Assembly: GCF_014207855.1 (NCBI RefSeq)
Contig: NZ_JACHKZ010000008.1
Location: 1 to 64,000, forward strand
Direction of reading: 5' to 3'
Origin: Comamonas odontotermitis
GTDB taxonomy: Bacteria; Pseudomonadota; Gammaproteobacteria; Burkholderiales; Burkholderiaceae_C
DNA: 64,000 nt
The notes under the pieces are model-generated. The model was not told where the DNA came from. It worked only from the letters and a program-made list of their open reading frames with translations, and ran no database searches. Made by a program: the position numbers and the translations under genes. Below are positions 45,064 through 53,072 of the stretch, piece by piece (the first letter of the stretch is position 1; the number at the start of each line of letters is the position of its first letter).

Positions 45064-47415
45064 ATGGCGCATTTCTCTCCCGACCGCAGCTGGCGCACCT
45101 TCAAGCGCAGCCTGCTCAACCACTATGTGCTCAATGGGCTGGAGGTGGCGCTGGGCCTGTTCCTGGTCACCACGCTGGTGCATCTGGTCTGGGGCGTACA
45201 GCATGCGGCGGCGGCCTCGGTAGGGGTGATCGTCACCATCGTGGTGGACATGCCAGCGCCCAAGCGTGGCAAGTTCTGGCGCATGCTGCCGGCGCCACTG
45301 CTGGGGGCGCCGCTGTTCTGGCTGGTGCAGCTTTTGCACCAGCACCCGCTGCTGCTGGGTTTTCTGGCCGTGTTCTCCACCTTCTTCGGCTTTTTGTGGA
45401 TGGCCTGGGGCAAGCGGGGCGGGCCGGTGGCCATTGCCGTGGTGCTGGCGATGGTGCTGGCCATGTCGATCACGCCGCAGCCTGGCCATGTGCTGGAGGT
45501 GGCGACGCAATCGACCCTGTTCTTCGTCATTGGTGCTGCCGTCTACCTGGTGTATGCCGTGGCGGCCAACGCCATACTCAACCTGCGCTACCGTGTGCAG
45601 TTCATCGCCGATACGGTACTGTCTCTGGCCGCGCTGATGCTGGAGCAGGCGCGCATGGTGCTGCCCGACGCTGCGCGCCACGTGGGGCTGGACGACGAGA
45701 CGGTAGACGGCGAGGCCTATGGCGACAACCTGGCTGACCGCAATTTCGGCAGCTTCTCGCGCCAGAGCCCGCAGGCGGCGCACATGGGAAACCTGCTGGC
45801 GCGGCACGCCGCGTTTGCCGACCAGCTGCAGGCGGCGCGCGATATCGTGCTGGAGAGCCCGCGCACCCCGCGCCGCCAGCGCCTGGCGGGCATGCTGATG
45901 CAGATGCTCGACATCCGCGACCATCTGCTCGCTTGCGAGCTCGATCTGGAACACCTGCGCAAGGTGCCCGAGCAGGCGCCCATGCTGTTGGCCCAGCAGG
46001 CCATGCTGCGCGCGCTGGCGCTGGAATTGGTGCATCTGGCAGACAGCCTGCTGTGGGCGCGCAAGCCGCAGCCCATGGTCAACCTGAACACTTTGCTGCG
46101 GCCCATGAAGGCGGCCTGCACACCCCGCCAGCGCCTGGAAGAAGCGCTGCCCGACCAGTACGACCCCGCAGCCCTGCCGCCGCAGGCGCTCTCGCAGGAG
46201 CTGAGCGAGCGCATCGTGCGCATCCATGGCGAGGTGAACCGTCTGATCCAGCTGGGGCGCGACGAGGCTGAGCCCGATCTGGCAGTGGTGCGTGCCAGCT
46301 GGCAAATGTTCGTCAGCCCCACAGCCTGGTCGTGGTCGCCCTTCAAGGGGCTGATGAGCTGGGATGCACCGCCGCTGCGCCACGCCATTCGCGCTGCGCT
46401 GGCGATTGCACTGGGCTATGTGGTGGTACAGCTTTTGCCCTGGAAGGCGCATGCCTACTGGGTGCTGCTGACCATCGTGGTGGTGCTGCGCGGCAGTTTG
46501 GCGCAGACGCTGGAGCGGCGCACCATCCGCGTGCTGGGCACCTTGCTGGGCTGCGTGGCGGCGCTGGCCATTCTGTCGGCCCACCTGCCGCCGCTCGCGC
46601 TGATTCTGTGCCTCACGCTCGCGCAGGGCATATCGCACGGCTTTGCCCTGCGCCGCTACCTGTTCACCGCCATGGGGGCTACCGTGCTGGGTCTTGTGCA
46701 GGCGCACATGCTCAATGCCGAAGGCAGCACGAGCTTTCATATGTTCGAGCGCGTGGTCGACACCATCATCGGCACCGGCATCGCCTGGGCCTTTGCCTAT
46801 GTGCTGCCTTCGTGGGAGCGCTCGCAAGTGCCTGCGCTGGTGCAGCGGGTGCTCAAGGCACAGGCGGCGCATGTGCGCACATCGCTCTCGGTAGAGCAGC
46901 TGCAGGCCGTGGACAACGTCCCCGAGCTGGCCTGGCGCCTTGCGCGGCGCGAAGCCTATGACAGCCTCTCGGCGCTGGTGCAGGCCGTGGACCGCTCGCT
47001 CAAGGAGCCGCGCGCCGTGCAGCCGCCGCTGCAGGCGCTGGAGCAATTGCAGGCGCACTGTTACCAGCTGCTGGGGCAGATGACATCGGTCAAGATCATG
47101 CTGATGATGCGCCGGGGGCAGACGCCATCGTCGTTCGCCGTGCAGCAAATGCAGGAGACAGTGGCCGACGTTGATGCGCATCTTCTGGCCCCGCTGGCTG
47201 CGCAGTCGTCTGCAGACGCCGCTTTGCCCAAGCCCCCAGCGCCAGAGCCCGTGCCTGACCCCGAGGACCGCGACCTGCTGCCCTGGCTGATGCGGCGCCT
47301 TGCGGCATCGCGCATTCTGGCGCGGCAGTTGCAGGCCGATGCGGCGCAGATACACCAGGCATTGGCGCGGCAGGAGCCAGAAGTGCCGGTGGCGGAGGCA
47401 GCCCAGGCGCGGTGA
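45064..47415 (+). CDS. YccS/YhfK-type FUSC family membrane transporter
   Basis: A 783-residue protein with two clusters of membrane helices (about residues 20-180, and 440-600) separated by soluble parts, the layout of FUSC/YccS/YhfK and AaeB-related efflux proteins. LEVALGLFLVTTLVHLVWG and AIALGYVVVQLLPWKAHAYWVLLTIVVVLRGSLAQTLERR-type sequence are in the family pattern. Substrates of related proteins are aromatic acids or unknown; no partner AaeA gene is near. ATG 45064 is preferred although the frame is open upstream through the dispersed repeat. Confidence 0.83.
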   Translation: MAHFSPDRSWRTFKRSLLNHYVLNGLEVALGLFLVTTLVHLVWGVQHAAAASVGVIVTIVVDMPAPKRGKFWRMLPAPLLGAPLFWLVQLLHQHPLLLGFLAVFSTFFGFLWMAWGKRGGPVAIAVVLAMVLAMSITPQPGHVLEVATQSTLFFVIGAAVYLVYAVAANAILNLRYRVQFIADTVLSLAALMLEQARMVLPDAARHVGLDDETVDGEAYGDNLADRNFGSFSRQSPQAAHMGNLLARHAAFADQLQAARDIVLESPRTPRRQRLAGMLMQMLDIRDHLLACELDLEHLRKVPEQAPMLLAQQAMLRALALELVHLADSLLWARKPQPMVNLNTLLRPMKAACTPRQRLEEALPDQYDPAALPPQALSQELSERIVRIHGEVNRLIQLGRDEAEPDLAVVRASWQMFVSPTAWSWSPFKGLMSWDAPPLRHAIRAALAIALGYVVVQLLPWKAHAYWVLLTIVVVLRGSLAQTLERRTIRVLGTLLGCVAALAILSAHLPPLALILCLTLAQGISHGFALRRYLFTAMGATVLGLVQAHMLNAEGSTSFHMFERVVDTIIGTGIAWAFAYVLPSWERSQVPALVQRVLKAQAAHVRTSLSVEQLQAVDNVPELAWRLARREAYDSLSALVQAVDRSLKEPRAVQPPLQALEQLQAHCYQLLGQMTSVKIMLMMRRGQTPSSFAVQQMQETVADVDAHLLAPLAAQSSADAALPKPPAPEPVPDPEDRDLLPWLMRRLAASRILARQLQADAAQIHQALARQEPEVPVAEAAQAR

Positions 47416-47679
47416 TCAGTTGCCGGGCTGGGTGCCGGACGGGGCTTCTTGCGCCTCGGCCAGGGCCTGCAGCGCGCATTCCTGCCAATACATGGCGGCG
47501 GCAAAAAAACCTTCCCACACGCAGCCATTGCAGCCACGGCCGCAGCAGGTGGTAGGGGCGTCGGGCGGTGCGCGCAGACTGATGTGGCGCGTTGTCGCCG
47601 CCGACTGCAGGGAGTCAAAACAGGCCCGTGCGGCGCGCAGGCTGGCGAGCGGCTGCAAGGCGGGCAGGGCGGCAGTCAT
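47416..47679 (-). CDS. Oxidoreductase-like domain protein (Cys-rich)
   Basis: An 87-residue protein whose core CCGRGCNGCVWEGFFAAAMYWQECA is the oxidoreductase-like (PF09791) signature; the four cysteines may bind metal. It starts inside the stop of the upstream gene (ATGA at 47676-47679), so both are translated together. The role of the family is unknown; eukaryotic relatives act in mitochondria. Confidence 0.75.
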   Translation of the reverse strand: MTAALPALQPLASLRAARACFDSLQSAATTRHISLRAPPDAPTTCCGRGCNGCVWEGFFAAAMYWQECALQALAEAQEAPSGTQPGN

Positions 47680-47927
47680 TCCGAAGGGCGCGGCGGCATG
47701 GCCTTGCGGCGCAAGCCAAAGCGGACCACAAAGGCCGCCCCCAATACCAGGGAAAACCAACCCACCGCAGCGGCCTTGGCGAAAACTCCCTGCACAATAG
47801 CGCCTTGGCTGACAGAGGGCGATACAACAATCACCAGCCCGATCATGACCAGAATAATGCCTTTGATGAGCAGATCCTGATCGGATTTTCGCTGCGCATC
47901 CCACTGGCGTTGAGATAAAGAAGACAT
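47676..47927 (-). CDS. Small two-helix membrane protein
   Basis: An 83-residue protein with two hydrophobic stretches (LIKGIILVMIGLVIVVSPSV and AAVGWFSLVLGAAFVVRFGL) and a basic C-terminus. It is coupled by overlapping stop and start to the Cys-rich gene and divergent from the ylqF gene. An upstream ATG would add 6 residues. Not recognised beyond its topology. Confidence 0.65.
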   Translation of the reverse strand: MSSLSQRQWDAQRKSDQDLLIKGIILVMIGLVIVVSPSVSQGAIVQGVFAKAAAVGWFSLVLGAAFVVRFGLRRKAMPPRPSE

Positions 47928-47993
47928 GGCTGCATTATCCGGCACCCGCGCTGCCTACGCGCCGGGCCGTGGCAACCTGCAGAAAGCAAGATT

Positions 47994-48938
47994 ATGAGTA
48001 TCCAATGGTTCCCGGGGCATATGCACCTGACGCGCAAGCTGATTGCCGAGCGCATCAAAGACATCGATGTGGTGATCGAGGTGCTCGACGCGCGCATGCC
48101 GGGATCGAGCGCCAACCCCGCGCTCACCGAGCTGACCGGCCACAAGCCCACGCTCAAGATCATCAACAAGCAGGACATGGCCGATGCCGCGCGCACTGCG
48201 CTGTGGGTGGACTGGTACGACGCGCAACACGAAACCAAGGCCCTGCCGCTCGATGCCAGCGAGCCCGCGCCTGCCAAGCGTCTGGTGGAAGCATGCCGCA
48301 AGCTGGCCCCCGGGCGCGGGGGCATGGCCAAGCCGCTGCGCGTGCTGATCTGCGGCGTGCCCAACGTGGGCAAATCCACATTGATCAACAGCATGAGCGG
48401 CAAAGGCCAGGCCAAGGCGGGCGACGAGGCGGGCGTCACCAAGGACGAGCAGCGCATCGTGCTGGACGACGACTTTTACCTGTGGGACACACCCGGCATG
48501 CTGTGGCCCAAGATCATCGTGCCGCAGACTGGCTACAACCTGGCTGCCTGCGGCTCGGTCGGCCGCAATGCGTATGACGATGAACTGGTGGCCCTGGAAT
48601 TGCTGCTGTACCTGCAAATGCATTACGCCCGCCATCTGGACGAGCGCTACAAGCTTGGCCTGGACGACGAAGAGATTGCAGCGCTGCACGACGACGAACT
48701 GCTCACCCTGATCGGCAAGAAGCGCGGCGCGGTGATGAGCGGGGGCCGGGTGAACATGCAAAAGGCGGCAGAGCTGCTGATTACCGACTTTCGCACGCAG
48801 ATGCTGGGCCGCATCACCCTGGAGGTGCCTGCCGAGTTTGAGCAGTGGCGGGCGGCCGGAGAAGCCGCAGAAGCCGAGCACCAAGCCAAGAAGGCCGAGC
48901 ACGCCAAGCACCGCAAGGCGGGCCGTAAACGCTATTGA
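47994..48938 (+). CDS. ylqF: YlqF/RbgA-type ribosome biogenesis GTPase
   Basis: A 314-residue circularly permuted GTPase. The order is G4 (IINKQDMAD, about residues 55-64), G1 (GVPNVGKSTLINSM, about 118-131), then G3 (DTPGM), which defines the YlqF group. Members act late in 50S subunit assembly. The C-terminal helical part ends in a Lys/Arg-rich tail (AKHRKAGRKRY). Confidence 0.92.
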   Translation: MSIQWFPGHMHLTRKLIAERIKDIDVVIEVLDARMPGSSANPALTELTGHKPTLKIINKQDMADAARTALWVDWYDAQHETKALPLDASEPAPAKRLVEACRKLAPGRGGMAKPLRVLICGVPNVGKSTLINSMSGKGQAKAGDEAGVTKDEQRIVLDDDFYLWDTPGMLWPKIIVPQTGYNLAACGSVGRNAYDDELVALELLLYLQMHYARHLDERYKLGLDDEEIAALHDDELLTLIGKKRGAVMSGGRVNMQKAAELLITDFRTQMLGRITLEVPAEFEQWRAAGEAAEAEHQAKKAEHAKHRKAGRKRY

Positions 48939-49050
48939 AATATGAGCGCCAGCTTATGCATCTGCAGGGCAGAGTTTGCATCGTTTGCGCTTTGCCTGCA
49001 AATGGCATCCAAAGCCAGCACAAAGTCGTGCAAAGCCTGCTGTTGATGGG

Positions 49051-49079
49051 TTGCGTTTTTGCAACGCATTTTGTATAAT
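49051..49079 (+). promoter_or_regulatory. Sigma-70 promoter of the M41-protease unit
   Basis: TTGCGT (49051-49056), a 17-base spacer and a perfect TATAAT (49074-49079); the transcript should begin near 49086. The -35 region and spacer form an inverted repeat (GTTGC/GCAAC), a possible operator. The 5' leader would be about 310 bases long. Confidence 0.75.
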
Positions 49080-49128
49080 GCTTGATTCCCGCCAGTCTTG
49101 GCACTACATTCAGCGCTCATCTTCTTAT

Positions 49129-49295
49129 CGCTGCAGCAACGAATGACCTTCTGCAGCGCACCGCAAGGAGTTTTTGCTATGTCCTGTTTTATGTTAAACC
49201 ATTTCGACTGAACACGGTTCTTGCCCCGGCTGAACTGTGGTCACACCGTTCAGCCTCGGCCCAGATCGCTGCCTGCTTCCTTTGCAGGCAGGATC
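49129..49295 (+). promoter_or_regulatory. Structured leader with three hairpins (putative attenuator)
   Basis: Stem 1 is CGCTGCAG (49129-49136) with CTGCAGCG (49151-49158), before the leader peptide. Stem 2 is GGCTGAAC (49228-49235) with GTTCAGCC (49248-49255). Stem 3 is CTGCCTGC (49269-49276) with GCAGGCAG (49284-49291), extended by GATC pairs. CTGAAC also occurs at 49208-49213, across the leader stop codon, and could compete for GTTCAG. This is typical of ribosome-controlled folding, but it has not been modelled. Confidence 0.55.
49179..49211 (+). CDS. Putative 10-residue leader peptide (MSCFMLNHFD)
   Basis: A perfect AAGGAG (49165-49170) lies 8 bases before an ATG that opens a 10-codon frame ending in TGA 49211. 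Its stop falls within the first CTGAAC, and a chain of hairpins and an intrinsic terminator follow. Such an arrangement is typical for leader peptides that couple translation to transcription termination. I do not recognise the peptide sequence. Confidence 0.6.
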   Translation: MSCFMLNHFD

Positions 49296-49298
49296 GAC

Positions 49299-49329
49299 AA
49301 AAGCCCTGGCTTCCCCGCCGGGGCTTTTT
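49299..49329 (+). terminator. Intrinsic terminator inside the leader
   Basis: AAAAGCCC (49299-49306) pairs with GGGCTTTT (49321-49328). An inner GGC/GCC extends the stem, and five T residues sit at the 3' end. It stands between the leader peptide and the first structural gene at 49399, so read-through must be allowed for the genes to be expressed, unless another promoter exists. Confidence 0.8.
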
Positions 49330-49398
49330 GTTTGGGCTCGCGCCTCTTCTGGTCTCCTGCTGTGCAGGTGCCTGGCGCGGCCCATGAGGAACCGCACA

Positions 49399-49644
49399 AT
49401 GAGTGCAAAAACCGTTTCCCGTGCCTATGGAGAAGGCCGGGTCAAGGCCTTGCGCCGCATGAAGCAGCCAATGGCGTTGCTGATCGTGGCCGATGCCGCT
49501 CCTTTCAACCCTGTAGCCAAAGCCATGGCCCAGCGGCGTCTGTCCGGCGCCGCCGGCAAGCACATCCGAAGCCAGGGCGCGCAGCGCCGGGCCGACCGCA
49601 TGGCGTTGCAGCAGGTGATACGCAGGGGCAGTCATGACGACTGA
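49399..49644 (+). CDS. Small basic protein preceding the M41-AAA gene
   Basis: An 81-residue protein, strongly basic and Arg/Lys-rich (GEGRVKALRRMKQ, then AMAQRRLSGAAGKHIRS), probably helical, without signal or membrane segment. GAGGAA lies 8 bases before ATG 49399. It overlaps the protease gene by 11 bases (ATGACGACTGA), so their synthesis is coupled. I do not recognise the family; it could be an adaptor, substrate-delivery or nucleic-acid-binding partner (inference). Confidence 0.65.
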   Translation: MSAKTVSRAYGEGRVKALRRMKQPMALLIVADAAPFNPVAKAMAQRRLSGAAGKHIRSQGAQRRADRMALQQVIRRGSHDD

Positions 49645-51718
49645 TTCCATTTTCAAACCATCCGATTGCTTTGTCCTCTTGGGTACGCGAATGGTTGAAC
49701 AATGGAGTACCCCTGCCAATGATGAGAACAAGAACATGAATGATCTGAGAACCCCGAGTGAGCTGCTCCTGCGCGAGCAGATGCATGAACGTCAACAAAA
49801 CCTGCAGGCCATTGCGGCGCAGCTGAAAACCGAATTGATCGGTATTGATGACGTGATCGACCGTGTCATTGGCGCCGTGCGCGCCTGGTACGTGATGCCG
49901 CAGCTCATTACCCGCCCCGTGATCGTGTGCCTGTGGGGCCTCACAGGCACAGGCAAAACCCAGCTGACCAGGCGCCTGGCGCAGCTTCTGGGTTTTTACG
50001 ATCGCTTTGTCGAAGTGCAGATGGATGGCTTCAGCCAGAACAGCGGCAACTATGGCGCATCAACGATTTCCGGCACGCTTGAGAGTGCCGGTCTGGTCGA
50101 AGGTGTGCCCGGTATTCTGGTGCTCGACGAGTTCCAGCGCTACCGCACGGTGAGCAGCCGGGGCGAGGACAGCAAGGTCGAGCGTTACCAGGACGTGTGG
50201 GCGCTGCTGTCCGACGGCAAGCTGCCGCCTGCACTGTCGGAGCTGCACAACATGGAGCGCAAGCTGGCCGATGCGCACTATGAGGCAGAGCGTGAAGACG
50301 GTGATGACGAAGAGGAGCGGCGCAAGAAGCAGAAGCTGCGCTACAAGATCGACGCCTGGGACGCGCAGGCGCTCAAGCGCAGCCTCAAGCTGGCCGAGCC
50401 GCTGATCGAGATCATGCAGTGGAACAATGACTACATCCACCAGCTGCTGGTCAAGTTCCGCGAATCGCAGCAATCCTGGGAGACCGACTACAGCAAGCTC
50501 CTGGTGTTTGTCTGCGGCAACCTCGACGAGATGTACACCGAGACTGCCAGCCGTGTGGAAGACTGCGACACCGATGCCGACATCTTCCACCGGCTCACGA
50601 GCCGGCTGTCGCTGATCGATGTGAAGCGCGCGCTGGCCGAGCGCTTCAAACCTGAGCAGATCGCGCGGCTGGGCAACCACCATGTGATCTACCCATCGTT
50701 CAGCCGCGCCACCTACGAGCAGCTGATTGCCGCTACGGTGCGCAACTACGTGCAGGGCATTGCCGACAACTGTGGCCTGCATTTTGTGATCGGCAGCGAT
50801 GTGCTGGCGCAGATCTACCAGAACGCGGTGTTCCCCACCCAGGGCACGCGTCCGCTGTTCTCGTCGGTGCACACGATCCTGTCGAGCTCGCTGGTCGATG
50901 CAGCGCTCTGGGCGCTGGAGCGGGGCGCGCAGGCAGGCCAGTCGCTGCAGGTGCACATGGCGCCTGATGCGGCGGAGCTGGTAGTGCAGATGCAGCTGCA
51001 TGCAATTGCTGGCGGCCAGGTGCACAGTCAGCGTTTTGCCGTGCCGTTGGATCTGAACCGGATCAAGCAGCGCACCAGCGCGGATTTTCGTGCACTGCTG
51101 GCAGTGCATGAAGCGGGCCATGGCCTTGTGTATGCGCTGCTGTTTGGCCGTGCGCCGCAGGAGCTCAAGATCAACATCGCCACGTTCGAAGGCGGCTATA
51201 ACAGCTTTACCGAGCTGCAGGCCACCTCGCGGCGCAACAAGCTCGACATGGTGTGTGTGGGCCTGGCAGGCCGTGCTGCCGAGCGCCATGTGTTTGGCGA
51301 AGCCGCTTGCACCACTGGTGCCGAGCAGGACATTCGCCAGGCAACGGCTGATGCCGCCCGCTACCTGCGCCACCTGGGCTTTGGCGACCGCCTCTCGCGC
51401 ACCGATGTGGCGGACGAATCCGGTGAGAACATGAACACCGAGGTGGAGCCCACCAACACCGCCATCGAAGCGCTGCTGCAGGCGCAGATGCTGCGTGCCC
51501 AGCAATTGCTGGTGCAGCACAATGCCTTGCTGGTGTCGATGACGGAGGTGCTGATGCGCGAGGGCCTGATCACCCCGGCCGCAATGGTGGCGCTGTGCGC
51601 AGCCCAGGGCCAGCCTGTGGCGCTGACAGTGGCCAAAGGGGGCGACGCGCCAGAGCCCAAGCTGGTGCTGGAGCCCTATGCCAGCATGCTGGCAGTACAT
51701 ACCCAGGGCGCTGCGTAA
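49634..51718 (+). CDS. Soluble AAA ATPase fused to an M41 (FtsH-type) zinc protease
   Basis: A 694-residue protein. The AAA part has ELIGIDDVIDRVIGAVRAW ahead of Walker A GLTGTGKT (about 102-109) and Walker B ILVLDE (about 161-166), more like Clp/HslU-type than the usual FtsH module. The C-terminal half is M41: HEAGH (492-496) for zinc, GLAGRAAERHVFG, and TGAEQDIRQATADAARYL with the third ligand Asp near 566. No membrane helix occurs, unlike FtsH. A charged insertion (EREDGDDEEERRKKQK, about 218-233) interrupts the ATPase. It should unfold and degrade cytosolic targets. Start 49634 is chosen for the overlap with the small gene; internal ATGs at 49691 and 49736 are possible. Confidence 0.85.
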   Translation: MTTDSIFKPSDCFVLLGTRMVEQWSTPANDENKNMNDLRTPSELLLREQMHERQQNLQAIAAQLKTELIGIDDVIDRVIGAVRAWYVMPQLITRPVIVCLWGLTGTGKTQLTRRLAQLLGFYDRFVEVQMDGFSQNSGNYGASTISGTLESAGLVEGVPGILVLDEFQRYRTVSSRGEDSKVERYQDVWALLSDGKLPPALSELHNMERKLADAHYEAEREDGDDEEERRKKQKLRYKIDAWDAQALKRSLKLAEPLIEIMQWNNDYIHQLLVKFRESQQSWETDYSKLLVFVCGNLDEMYTETASRVEDCDTDADIFHRLTSRLSLIDVKRALAERFKPEQIARLGNHHVIYPSFSRATYEQLIAATVRNYVQGIADNCGLHFVIGSDVLAQIYQNAVFPTQGTRPLFSSVHTILSSSLVDAALWALERGAQAGQSLQVHMAPDAAELVVQMQLHAIAGGQVHSQRFAVPLDLNRIKQRTSADFRALLAVHEAGHGLVYALLFGRAPQELKINIATFEGGYNSFTELQATSRRNKLDMVCVGLAGRAAERHVFGEAACTTGAEQDIRQATADAARYLRHLGFGDRLSRTDVADESGENMNTEVEPTNTAIEALLQAQMLRAQQLLVQHNALLVSMTEVLMREGLITPAAMVALCAAQGQPVALTVAKGGDAPEPKLVLEPYASMLAVHTQGAA

Positions 51719-51792
51719 GCACATCTTGGTGCCAAGCGCGGCACAGACCGCGCGGCAGGCCTCGGGCCACCAGTCTTTTTGTTACTTTCAAG

Positions 51793-51820
51793 CCACCCGC
51801 GAACCGCGGGTGGTTTTTTT
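51793..51820 (+). terminator. Intrinsic terminator after the M41-AAA gene
   Basis: CCACCCGCG-AAC-CGCGGGTGG with seven T residues, 75 bases after the stop. Confidence 0.92.
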
Positions 51821-51860
51821 CATGGTGCCTTCGTGCTGCTGCATGCAGAGGCACGTGGCT

Positions 51861-53042
51861 TCATTGCGCGCTGTCGGCGCCTTTGCCGGTCAGCTGGCGC
51901 ACGGTGAATCCTTCTTTTTGCAGCAGCTGCAGCAGGTTGTTGTCTCCCACCATGTGCAGCAGGCCGACTGCGATGAAGAGCTTGGGATTCTGGGCGACCA
52001 GGGGGGAGATGCGTTCTGCCATGCGCTGGTTGCGGTCGTCGAGCATGGCGGTCTTCATGCCCAGGTCGTCCATGCAGTTGCAGGTGCGCATCAGTGTTTC
52101 CAGGGCCGCCAGATCGCCGCTTTGCCAGTGGCGTACCAGCTCGCCGGTCATCTCGCGGCTCTTGCCGCTGCGGATGTCGTCCAGCACCTTGGTGATGTCA
52201 TCGGGCGTGGCAAGGTTGGCCAGTGGATCCTTGCCGCCCAGGCCCATGGCGTCGAGCTGCTCCTGCGCAGTTTCGAGCGGCAGGATGGGCCGGGCCACGA
52301 CCTGCGCCATGGCTGCCAGGTTCAGGTCGATGCCAAAGGCCATGTTGTAGCCATCGCGTGACACATCGGCCACTGCGAGGGCCAGTATCTTGGGGATGGT
52401 GGCCATGCCTTGCCAGCTGTTGCGCTCTATGCACAGCGCCTGGGCCATGGCATCCATGCGCGTGCGCAACTGCGGGTTGTTGCGCATCACCAGTTGCTGC
52501 GCATCGCTGTCGCGTGCCATGGCCTGCATCAAGGTCTGCAGGGTTTGTGGGTCGAGCGGATTGAGTTCCAGCGCAATGGCGGGGGCGGTGCGCAGGGCCT
52601 GCGCGGTACGCGGGCCGGGGTAGATCCACGGCAGCTTGCCCAGGTGAATGGTGCCAAACAGGTATGCGGTGTGCTCGCCTTTGCGCAGCTCCCACAGCAC
52701 GCCCTGGTCGGGATGCGGGCGCTGTGCTTCGGCCTGGTAATCGGCAGGGCTTGGCAATGTGGGCGGGGGGCACTGCAGGGGCGCTGCGGCCGCGTTGGTG
52801 CGAGGGGCCGATTGTGGGGCGCGGGCCTGCGCGCCGGGCGTGGCCAGCAGAGCGCCGCCTGCCAGCGCCAAGGCCGCAAGGCCCGCCTTGACGCCAGGTG
52901 TCTGAAATGAAGTTGCTATATTTTTGATAGCTAATAGCGCTTTACAGTATTGCGCAAGAGGCTGTTTTCCCTGCAAATCTCTCTCCCGGTAGTGGTTGAG
53001 CGCATTGTTGCCGCAAACCAAAAAAAAGCGAATGCCGGGCAT
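51861..53042 (-). CDS. TraB/GumN family protein
   Basis: The clear domain is TraB/GumN: LWELRKGEHTAYLFGTIHLGKLPW, then ALELNPLD, and the late GLLHMVGDNNLLQLLQKEGFTV with the His motif. The family is related to ChaN/EreA-like hydrolases and TIKI proteases. A signal-like segment (GVKAGLAALALAGGALLATPGAQA) precedes it. The true start is unclear: the only ATG (53042) lies in the terminator hairpin of the upstream gene, and the next residues come from a dispersed repeat. A TTG at 52976 is an alternative. Confidence 0.75.
   Translation of the reverse strand: MPGIRFFLVCGNNALNHYRERDLQGKQPLAQYCKALLAIKNIATSFQTPGVKAGLAALALAGGALLATPGAQARAPQSAPRTNAAAAPLQCPPPTLPSPADYQAEAQRPHPDQGVLWELRKGEHTAYLFGTIHLGKLPWIYPGPRTAQALRTAPAIALELNPLDPQTLQTLMQAMARDSDAQQLVMRNNPQLRTRMDAMAQALCIERNSWQGMATIPKILALAVADVSRDGYNMAFGIDLNLAAMAQVVARPILPLETAQEQLDAMGLGGKDPLANLATPDDITKVLDDIRSGKSREMTGELVRHWQSGDLAALETLMRTCNCMDDLGMKTAMLDDRNQRMAERISPLVAQNPKLFIAVGLLHMVGDNNLLQLLQKEGFTVRQLTGKGADSAQ
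52911..52965. repeat. Dispersed intergenic repeat, copy 4
   Basis: TTGCTATATTTTTGATAGCTAATAG and a GCGC-bearing arm, in the 5' region of the TraB/GumN gene; the repeat is read into the predicted N-terminus (ALLAIKNIATSF). Confidence 0.55.
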
Positions 53043-53047
53043 TCGCT
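53020..53047 (-). terminator. Intrinsic terminator of the Bug receptor gene
   Basis: On the minus strand, AGCGAATGCC and GGCATTCGCT pair with a minimal centre, followed by nine T residues. Confidence 0.85.
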
Positions 53048-53072
53048 GTGTTGCGCCAAGGCTGCGGTGCGA

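Noticed and set aside
45058-47355. Long minus-strand frame opposite the FUSC gene
   Set aside because: His/Gln/Arg-rich composition typical of antisense frames; no recognisable domain.
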